Part shown: positions 1-5,886 of the stretch, piece after piece
How the letters are laid out: the number at the start of each line of letters is the position of its first letter
How positions within the stretch are numbered: the first letter of the stretch is position 1
Source of the DNA: Acidobacteria bacterium RIFCSPHIGHO2_01_FULL_67_28
GTDB taxonomy: Bacteria > Acidobacteriota > Terriglobia > Acidiferrales > 2-02-FULL-67-57
NCBI GenBank assembly: GCA_001766965.1
Contig: MEKM01000176.1
Location: 1 to 6,833, forward strand
DNA: 6,833 nucleotides
Direction: 5' to 3'
Translations under genes and position numbers: made by a program
Notes under the pieces: generated by a model
Told to the model about the DNA's origin: nothing
Database searches by the model: none
What the model saw: the letters and a program-made list of their open reading frames with translations, nothing else

Positions 1-1169
1 TCATCGGGCAGGAGCTGGGCGCCCATTTCCTCGCCCGAGGAGAGCACCACGGCGCGCTCGACGGCGTTCTCGAGCTCGCGCACGTTCCCCGGCCAGGAGT
101 AGTCGAGCAGGAGTTGCAGGGCCTCGGGGGTGAAGCGCCGCCGGGGCTTCGTGTTTTCCGCGCAGTATTTCTGGATGAAATGCTCGACCAGCAGGGGGAT
201 GTCCTCGCCGCGCTCGCGCAGCGCCGGCAATTGAAGGTTGATGACGTTGAGGCGGTAGTAGAGGTCGTCGCGGAAGCGGCCTTCGTTGACCATCTTCTTC
301 AGGTCCACGTTGGTGGCGGTGAGAAGGCGGACGTCCACCTTGATGGTGTCGTTCCCGCCCAGGCGCATGAACTCGCCTTCCTGGATGACGCGCAGGAGCT
401 TGGCCTGGGTCTGGGGTCCGACAGTGCCGATTTCGTCGAAGAAGATGGTGCCCAGGTGGGCCACTTCGAACAGGCCTTTCTTCGAGGCCACCGCCGAAGT
501 AAAGGCGCCCTTGACGTGCCCGAAGAGGATGGACTCGAGCAGGTCGTCCGGCATGGAGCCGGTGTTCACCGGGACGAAGCTGAAGTCGGCCCGCGGGCTG
601 CGGTTGTGGATGGTGTGGGCGATGAGCTCCTTGCCGGTGCCGCTCTCACCGCTGATGAGCACGGTCGAGCGCGTGGGGGCGATCTGCTCGAGCAGGTCGT
701 AGATCTTCTGCATCACCGGGCTCTTGCCCACGATGCTCTCCAGCCGGTAGCGCGCCTTCAGCGCCCGCTTCAGCTGGACGTTTTCTTCGAGCAGGCGGCG
801 CTGCTCGAGCGCCCGCAGGATTTGGGCCAGCAGCTCGTCGGCGTCCCAGGGCTTGGGGATGTAGTCCTGGGCGCCGTTCTTGAAGGCGGCGCGGGCGACG
901 TCGATGTCCTTCAAGGCGGTGAGAACGATGATGGGGAGTTGGGTGTTCAGCCGGCGGAATTCCTGCAGCACCGCCAGGCCGCTGCGCCCGGGGAGCTTGA
1001 CGTCGAGCAGCACCAGGTCGCAGGGCTGCTCGGTCATGGCCTTGAGGCCGGTGTCGGCGTCGGTGGCGAAGCTCAAGGAGAAGCCGGCCGAACTCAAGAG
1101 AGCGTCGAGGGTTTCGCGGACGTCGGCCTCGTCGTCCACGACCAGGATGTGACCGCGCGCGTTAGCCAT
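1..1169 (-). CDS. NtrC-family sigma-54-dependent response regulator, C-terminus cut by window edge
   Basis: Cytoplasmic transcription activator that, once phosphorylated by its kinase, should use ATP to remodel sigma-54 RNA polymerase. Read from the sequence: a receiver domain at about residues 6-120 with acidic pair D12/D13, phospho-acceptor D56 in LLDVKLPG, T84 and K106. A short linker follows, then an AAA+ domain from about 145 with Walker A GESGTGKE (174-181), Walker B IFFDEIG (242-248), the arginine-finger region FRDDLYYRLNV and the WPGNVREL motif. The sigma-54 contact loop reads GAFTSA (221-226) instead of the usual GAFTGA, preceded by GHV rather than GHE. 389 codons are visible; family members usually run to about 450-480, so the Fis-type helix-turn-helix lies beyond base 1. 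The ATG at 1169 gives a normal receiver N-terminus and has a strong Shine-Dalgarno. It overlaps the kinase gene by eight bases, marking it as the cognate regulator. Targets cannot be told from this window. Confidence 0.96.
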   Translation of the reverse strand, partial: MANARGHILVVDDEADVRETLDALLSSAGFSLSFATDADTGLKAMTEQPCDLVLLDVKLPGRSGLAVLQEFRRLNTQLPIIVLTALKDIDVARAAFKNGAQDYIPKPWDADELLAQILRALEQRRLLEENVQLKRALKARYRLESIVGKSPVMQKIYDLLEQIAPTRSTVLISGESGTGKELIAHTIHNRSPRADFSFVPVNTGSMPDDLLESILFGHVKGAFTSAVASKKGLFEVAHLGTIFFDEIGTVGPQTQAKLLRVIQEGEFMRLGGNDTIKVDVRLLTATNVDLKKMVNEGRFRDDLYYRLNVINLQLPALRERGEDIPLLVEHFIQKYCAENTKPRRRFTPEALQLLLDYSWPGNVRELENAVERAVVLSSGEEMGAQLLPD

Positions 1170-4008
1170 TGTTCCTCCGGGCGCCGGCCGGGATCGCCGC
1201 CAGCGGGAATTCGATCAGGAAAGAAGTGCCCTGGCCGGGGCGCGAGCTGCAGTGGATGGAGCCGCTGTGCTCCTGGATGATGCCGTAGCTGACGGCCAGG
1301 CCCAGGCCGGTGCCCCGGCCGGTGGCCTTGGTGGTGAAGAAGGGGTCGTAGATCTTGCCCAGGTTCTCCGCGGGGATGCCGACGCCGGTGTCGCTGATCT
1401 CGACCTGGACGCGGCTGTTGTGGTGGCGGGTGCGGATGGTGAGCTGGCCGCCCTGCGGCATGGCGTCGCGGGCGTTGACCAGCAGGTTCAGGAAGACCTG
1501 CTGGAGCTTGCCGGCGTCGCCGCGGACGACCGGCAGGGTCTCGTCCAGCTCGGCTTCCACTTCGACTCGGCCCGAGCGCAGCTGCGGCTCCATCAGGCCC
1601 AGGGTGTCACGCAGGGTGCGGTTCAGGTTCACCTCGGCGAACTCCGCCGCCGCGGTGCGCGAGAAGTTCAGCAGGCTGGAGATGATTTCCGAGGCGCGGA
1701 AGGTCTGCTTGACGATCTTCTCCACCAGCTGCCCGCGCTGGTCGCTGGCCGGCAGCTGTTTGGCCAGCATTTGGGCGTAGTTGGAGATGACCGCCAGCGG
1801 CGTGTTCACCTCGTGGGCCACCCCCGCGGCCAGCAGCCCGATGGAGGTGAGCTTCTCGGCCTGCAAGAGCTGGCCTTCGAGCTGCACGCGCTCGGTGATG
1901 TCGTCGAAGATGAGCAGCCGCCCGATAGGCGTGCCTTGCTTGCTGACCAGGGGCGCCAGGGCGATGTTGGTGACGCGGCGGCCGCCTTCGGGGCGGGCGA
2001 GGTAGAACTTGTAAAGGGAGCTCAAACGGGAGTCGTCGCGGCGGGCCTCGAGCTCCGCGGCCAGCTCCGCGGGGAAGACCTCCGGCAGGCGCCGCCCCAG
2101 CGCCTCCTGCCGGGGCCGCCCCGAGAGGCGCTCCATGGAAGTGTTCCAGGACTCGATGCGCCCGTTCGGGTCGAGCGCCACCAGGCCGACGTTGGTGGAT
2201 TCCAGGATGTTTTCGCTGAAGTCCTTGAGCCGGGCCACCTGCTCGGCCTCCTGCTCCAGGCGCTCGTAGAGCCGGGCGTTTTCCAGGGCGATGGCGATGT
2301 AGTCGGCCAGGGTCGCGAGCAGCTCCAGGTCGTCGCTGGTCAGGAAGCTGCCGTCGGCGGCCTTGCCCAGGGCCAAGAACCCGATGGTGCGGTTCTGGGC
2401 GCGGCAGGGAACGAAGTAGTGCAAGCCGAGCTCTTCCAGCGGCTGGGGCTCGCCCGGGGCGAAGAGGCTGCTGCCCGGGCCGCCCTCGCTAAGCCGGGCT
2501 CCGGCCGCGGTCAATTCCGCCAGCGTGAACTTGAGAGGGACGCGGCTGGCCCCCAAACCCTGGGCCCGGGCCAGGGAGAAGCGGTCGGGGTCGTTCTCTT
2601 CGGCGAGCAGGATGGCCATGCGCTCGACGGCGAGCGTGCGTCCCAGGCGGTCGAGCAGCTTGGCCAGCAAGCGGTCGAGGTGGACTTCGCTCGAGAGCTC
2701 CCGCCCGAACTCTTCCAGCGTCCGCCGGTAGTCGAAGCGCTCCCGGTAGAGCAGGCGCTCGAGCTGCTGCTGGGTCCAGTCCTTGATGGGCTGGAAGAGC
2801 ACGGCGGCGATGATGATGGCGAGGATGACGCCGCCGGTGCCGAAGCTCTCGCGGGTCTGGAACAGCTCCGCCACCGCCACGGCCAGACCGAAATAGAGCC
2901 CGGCGATGGCGGCGGTGGCCAGCGTGTAGGCCACGCCACGGCGGAAGATGACGTCGACGTCCATCAGCCGGTAGCGGATGATGGCGTAGCCGAAGGTGAG
3001 GGGGATAAAGACCAGGGCCAGGGTGGAGAGCTTCATCCAGTCATTGGGGACGGTCTCGAGGAGCACCGGCAGCACGTAGAAGGCGGTGAAGGGGACGATG
3101 GCGAGCCAGGTGCCGCGGGTCACCCACTTCATCTGCTGGGTGAGCACAGGGTCGCGGGAGTGGCGGTAGGTGTACTCGAAGACGCCGGCCGCCAGCAGGG
3201 AGAGCGCCGCCACGTAGGTGAACTCGATCTGGTCGAACCACTGGATCCGTTCCATGGAGCGCGGCAGGAGCGGCGCCCCCACCGCCAGGGCGTGGAAGAG
3301 CAGCACCCCCGCCGCGGGGAGATAGACCGCGCTGAACAGCCACCGGTGCCGCTCGAACCAGGGTTTGGGCTCGGGGAAGGCCAGGGCGAAATGCAGGAAC
3401 AAGGCCGGGGCCAGCAGCCGCGCCACCACGTCCGACCAGTAGATGGTCCAGTCGAAGGTGTCGAACTTGCCGCTGTAGGCGAAGCTGTAGAAGACGAAGC
3501 TGGTCAGGCAGAACAAATAAAAGTGCAGGGCGTGCGGGGCGTTCCAGCGCTTGAGCAGGACGACCAGGCCGATGGCCAGGTACAGCAGCCCCACGAACTC
3601 CAGGAAGCCCCGCAGGCTGAAGGGGTCGGCCTGCGGCATGGCCACCAGGGTCGTGGTGACCGGGGCGGCGTGAGCCCGGCGGCGCAGCTCATAGGTGAGC
3701 TGCGTGCCCGGCTGGGCGCGGAAGAGCTGCCTGGTGACGTCGAAGGGGCTGCGGATAGGGCGGCCGTCAATCGAAAGCAGGATGTCGCCGGGGCGGATGC
3801 CGGCTCGGTCGGCGGGGGTGTCTTGCCACACGATGCTGGCCTGCACGCCCTCGGGGGTCTCGTCCCAGTCGATTCCGTCCTCGGGGCGGACATAGCGGGC
3901 GCGCTCGGCGAAGTTGAGGACGCCGCAGACCAGCGCCGCCAGCGTGGCCAGCGCCAGCAGCAGGCCGAGCGACCGCAGCTTGTACTCCCGCCAGCTTCGC
4001 GATTCCAT
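1162..4008 (-). CDS. Membrane sensor histidine kinase: PDZ, multi-TM, GAF, PAS, HisKA, HATPase
   Basis: Inner-membrane sensor that should autophosphorylate on His and pass the phosphate to D56 of the overlapping regulator. Domains seen in order: a basic N-terminus and TM1 (about 11-31); a PDZ domain (about 45-124) with AGIRPGDILLSIDG at 69-82; about nine hydrophobic segments between 130 and 406, ending in an RYRLMDVDVIFRRG stretch like that of many multi-pass sensor kinases; a GAF domain (about 430-577); a helical linker; a PAS domain (about 596-710); HisKA with H732 in GVAHEVNTPL; and HATPase with N-box N841/N845, DTGVGI (873-878), FFTT (890-893) and GTGLGL (899-904). All catalytic motifs are intact. 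Positive-inside charge puts the PDZ domain outside the cytoplasm. At 948 residues it is longer than typical kinases because of the extra sensory modules. ATG 4008 is the first start after an in-frame TAA at 4051-4053; no well-placed Shine-Dalgarno is seen (AGGAG lies 17 bases away). The signal sensed is unknown. Confidence 0.96.
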   Translation of the reverse strand: MESRSWREYKLRSLGLLLALATLAALVCGVLNFAERARYVRPEDGIDWDETPEGVQASIVWQDTPADRAGIRPGDILLSIDGRPIRSPFDVTRQLFRAQPGTQLTYELRRRAHAAPVTTTLVAMPQADPFSLRGFLEFVGLLYLAIGLVVLLKRWNAPHALHFYLFCLTSFVFYSFAYSGKFDTFDWTIYWSDVVARLLAPALFLHFALAFPEPKPWFERHRWLFSAVYLPAAGVLLFHALAVGAPLLPRSMERIQWFDQIEFTYVAALSLLAAGVFEYTYRHSRDPVLTQQMKWVTRGTWLAIVPFTAFYVLPVLLETVPNDWMKLSTLALVFIPLTFGYAIIRYRLMDVDVIFRRGVAYTLATAAIAGLYFGLAVAVAELFQTRESFGTGGVILAIIIAAVLFQPIKDWTQQQLERLLYRERFDYRRTLEEFGRELSSEVHLDRLLAKLLDRLGRTLAVERMAILLAEENDPDRFSLARAQGLGASRVPLKFTLAELTAAGARLSEGGPGSSLFAPGEPQPLEELGLHYFVPCRAQNRTIGFLALGKAADGSFLTSDDLELLATLADYIAIALENARLYERLEQEAEQVARLKDFSENILESTNVGLVALDPNGRIESWNTSMERLSGRPRQEALGRRLPEVFPAELAAELEARRDDSRLSSLYKFYLARPEGGRRVTNIALAPLVSKQGTPIGRLLIFDDITERVQLEGQLLQAEKLTSIGLLAAGVAHEVNTPLAVISNYAQMLAKQLPASDQRGQLVEKIVKQTFRASEIISSLLNFSRTAAAEFAEVNLNRTLRDTLGLMEPQLRSGRVEVEAELDETLPVVRGDAGKLQQVFLNLLVNARDAMPQGGQLTIRTRHHNSRVQVEISDTGVGIPAENLGKIYDPFFTTKATGRGTGLGLAVSYGIIQEHSGSIHCSSRPGQGTSFLIEFPLAAIPAGARRNNG
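1174..1178 (-). promoter_or_regulatory. Shine-Dalgarno GGAGG of the response regulator
   Basis: GGAGG stands four bases before the ATG at 1169 and is formed by the last sense codons of the kinase gene (the Arg-Arg-Asn-Asn-Gly end). It fixes the start of the regulator. Because ribosomes finishing the kinase pass over it, translational coupling is likely; that part is inference. Confidence 0.8.
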
Positions 4009-4049
4009 ATCGGCTGCCGCTAAGGCTCCTACTCCAAAAGCGCTGTCAT

Positions 4050-4058
4050 TTTATACCA
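4050..4058 (-). promoter_or_regulatory. Candidate extended -10 promoter for the kinase-regulator pair
   Basis: Reading on the minus strand, TGG-TATAAA sits in the only AT-rich patch of the 102-base gap between the GWxTD gene and the kinase. It fits an extended -10 element (TGnTATAAT). No convincing -35 hexamer lies 16-18 bases upstream, as extended -10 promoters can tolerate. A transcript would start near 4043 and leave a leader of about 35 bases before the ATG at 4008. In such a GC-rich sequence this patch is unlikely to be accidental, but it is only a pattern match. Confidence 0.4.
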
Positions 4059-4110
4059 AAATCCGTAGGCCATCTTCGGTTTCTTGGAGCCGGGATGAAG
4101 GAGAGGCGCC

Positions 4111-5820
4111 TTAGCGGACGATGCGGAAGGGCGCCGAAGGCGTGACGCTTTGCTGCCGAACGCGGTCGGTAACCTTGATGTCCAAGGTGTACTCCCCGGG
4201 GGCGAGGTCTTTGAGTGCCAGCACTTTTTCCAGGGTGATTTGCTCGCCGGCACGCTCCATCTCGGTGGTGTTTTCGGCGAAGTGAGCAACGGTTTTTTCG
4301 CCCTGGCGGATGAGGTACTCGATGGTGGCGTCGGGCTTGTGGGTCTGGTCGTTGACGCCGAGGTTGTAGACCTGGAGGTAGATGCCCATCCTGTCGTTGG
4401 GCCCGAAAGTTTCCCCGACCGCCGGGCGGACCTTGCTGTTGCCGATGACGAACTGGCCGCTGCCGACGTTCCGGGAGGGGACGCGCTCGATGAGGTCGGC
4501 CAGGATGAGGCTGCTGTGGGCCAGCTGGTTCTCCTCAAAGCGCGGCACCACCAGCCGCTGCTCCACCGTGCCGATGTTGCCGCTGTTCAAGTCTTTCAGC
4601 ACCAGGTTGAGCTTGTAGAGGCCGGGGCGCAGGGCGAGCGCCTTCTGGTAGACCGCCCGCTCTTCCAGGGTGCGCTCGAGCAGCGAGGGCGGGACATCCA
4701 GCCGGAGAACGTCTTCGAAGGTGTCCACGATGCGGCCGGTCATGGTGGTGACGCGGCCGAAGACGTTGATGGTGGACTGGTGCAGGCCGTCCTTGAGCTG
4801 GAAGGTGACGTCCTTCTTCTTGATGGCCACGGTGACCGGCACCAGGATGGACTGGTCGGTGACCCGCAGGAAGTCCAGGCGCACGTCGAAGGGGAGCAGG
4901 TTGAAGGAAATCCGGGTGGTGACCAGCGCTTCCAGGTCAGCGAACTTCACCGGCGGGGCTTTCAGGATGGCGGCGTACTGCTGCATGCGGTCGAACGCCT
5001 CCCAGGCGCCCCGCGTGCCGCGCAGCTGGTTGCCCAGCTCCCCGGGTCGCAAGGGCAACCGCGTGCCGTCGGTGCGGTCGAAGCGGGAGCTCTTGTCGGC
5101 CAGGCCCATCTCTTCGAGAAAACTCAAGCCGGCCCCGGGGACGTTCAACAGCGCGTCCTTCTCCGAGGGGTCCATCGTCAGCCGGTACTCGCCGCTCATG
5201 CTGGGGTCGACAAACTCCAGGATCACTTCCTGGCCCACGCCTTCCAGGTAGCGGTAGCGCCAGATCTCGAAGGCGTAGGTGGAGGTGCTGCCGCCGCCCT
5301 CTTCGATGGGCCGGTAGTAGGCGCCGCCGCTCGGGTGCGACTCGATTTCATCGGGCGGGCCCCAGGCGATGTAAATGCGGCCGCGGTCGGTCCGCCAGCC
5401 GGGCTTGCCGGAGCTGAAGCGCTCGTTGGCGTAGGCGATGCGCCGGTAGTGCTCTTCCCGGAACTCGTTCTCGACGGTGTCGGGGGTGGGGTCGCGCCGC
5501 AGCCAGAACTGCTCGATGAACTGCTCGCGCTCTTCGTCGGAGTTCAGGTGGAGGAAGGCTTCCTTCTCTTCCCCGGTGAGGATGTAGGCGACGTCCTCCT
5601 GGAGCCACTTTTTGTAGGCGGTCTGAAGCTCTTGCTCCAGCTTCTTGCTGCGCCTTTCGCGCTCTTTTTCGCTCAACTCGCGCTGGGGCAGGCCCTCGGT
5701 CAGGGGCTTCGGCTCCTTCTTCTCCTCCGGCTGCTGGGCGGCGGCGGGCGCGGCCCCGGCCAGGAAGAGTCCGGAGAGAAGAAAGGGAAGGAGTTTCACT
5801 CGGAGGCTCGCTGGTTTCAT
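4111..5820 (-). CDS. Secreted GWxTD-domain protein
   Basis: Exported protein of unknown biochemical function, placed in the GWxTD family by its signature. A typical signal peptide opens it: a basic start (KPASLRVK), a hydrophobic core (about 10-22) and a probable cleavage site after AAA at 26-28. A Lys/Glu-rich, probably helical or coiled stretch follows (about 31-75). The GWxTD domain spans about 70-225 and includes FIEQFWLRRDPTP (101-113), GWRTDRGRIYIAWGPPDEI (141-159) and an EIWRY segment. Two beta-rich regions follow (about 285-430 and 450-569). The last, with LAPGEYTLDIKVTDR, resembles an Ig-like or bacterial surface fold. With no lipobox cysteine or later membrane helix, a periplasmic or secreted location is expected. 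ATG 5820 is set by the signal peptide and by AGGGGA five bases upstream. It has its own promoter after the TPR gene and is followed by the sensor kinase, same strand, 102 bases on. The family is frequent in Acidobacteriota and Bacteroidota; I know of no assigned enzyme activity. Confidence 0.94.
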   Translation of the reverse strand: MKPASLRVKLLPFLLSGLFLAGAAPAAAQQPEEKKEPKPLTEGLPQRELSEKERERRSKKLEQELQTAYKKWLQEDVAYILTGEEKEAFLHLNSDEEREQFIEQFWLRRDPTPDTVENEFREEHYRRIAYANERFSSGKPGWRTDRGRIYIAWGPPDEIESHPSGGAYYRPIEEGGGSTSTYAFEIWRYRYLEGVGQEVILEFVDPSMSGEYRLTMDPSEKDALLNVPGAGLSFLEEMGLADKSSRFDRTDGTRLPLRPGELGNQLRGTRGAWEAFDRMQQYAAILKAPPVKFADLEALVTTRISFNLLPFDVRLDFLRVTDQSILVPVTVAIKKKDVTFQLKDGLHQSTINVFGRVTTMTGRIVDTFEDVLRLDVPPSLLERTLEERAVYQKALALRPGLYKLNLVLKDLNSGNIGTVEQRLVVPRFEENQLAHSSLILADLIERVPSRNVGSGQFVIGNSKVRPAVGETFGPNDRMGIYLQVYNLGVNDQTHKPDATIEYLIRQGEKTVAHFAENTTEMERAGEQITLEKVLALKDLAPGEYTLDIKVTDRVRQQSVTPSAPFRIVR

Positions 5821-5825
5821 GGCGT

Positions 5826-5831
5826 TCCCCT
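5826..5831 (-). promoter_or_regulatory. Shine-Dalgarno AGGGGA of the GWxTD gene
   Basis: AGGGGA lies five bases before the ATG at 5820. Together with the signal peptide that begins at this ATG, it settles the start. Confidence 0.72.
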
Positions 5832-5855
5832 GCTGCCTGCCTACCTCTGACGCCT

Positions 5856-5885
5856 ATTCTACGGGCGCGGTTGCCCCGGGGTCAA
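5856..5885 (-). promoter_or_regulatory. Sigma-70-type promoter of the GWxTD gene (TTGACC-18-TAGAAT)
   Basis: On the minus strand, -35 TTGACC (5885-5880) and -10 TAGAAT (5861-5856) are separated by 18 bases. Each box matches the housekeeping consensus at five of six positions. Transcription would start near 5849, giving a leader of about 29 bases. The -35 box begins two bases after the stop codon of the upstream TPR gene. This implies that the GWxTD gene can be expressed separately, although no terminator blocks read-through from upstream. Confidence 0.68.
5871..5885 (-). repeat. Near-palindrome over the -35 box
   Basis: TTGACCCCGGGGCAA reads as TTG and CAA arms around CCCCGGGG, spoiled only by one extra A in the left arm. 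It covers the whole -35 hexamer, where a repressor or other dimeric regulator would bind. It may equally be chance in GC-rich DNA, and it has no loop or T-run, so it is not a terminator. Confidence 0.3.
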
Positions 5886-5886
5886 G

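Noticed and set aside
114..1280. A 388-codon plus-strand frame opposite the response regulator
   Set aside because: The opposite strand carries intact receiver and AAA+ motifs; this frame has none and is a shadow.
1252..4023. A 923-codon plus-strand reading frame opposite the kinase gene
   Set aside because: Its translation is a low-complexity mix of Gly, Ala, Val, Asp, Gln and Leu with no domain, and it mirrors the kinase exactly. Long antisense frames are expected where third codon positions are nearly all G or C.
4009..4110. A sigma-54 promoter (-24/-12) before the kinase, which would mean autoregulation
   Set aside because: The best candidate, TGGCCT followed by TTTTGG, lacks the GC at -12 with the required spacing. 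No GG-N10-GC element fits in either gap.
4060..4113. A Rho-independent terminator after the GWxTD gene
   Set aside because: GGCGCC follows the stop codon, but there is no stable stem-loop with a T-run behind it.
4029..4538. A 169-codon minus-strand frame overlapping the end of the GWxTD gene and the gap
   Set aside because: Ser/Pro/Thr/Arg-rich out-of-frame translation within the GWxTD gene. It has no domain, and the GWxTD frame is clearly the coding one.
4150..5850. A 566-codon plus-strand frame opposite the GWxTD gene
   Set aside because: Same kind of GC shadow: no recognisable domain, and it covers a gene with a clear signal peptide and family motif.
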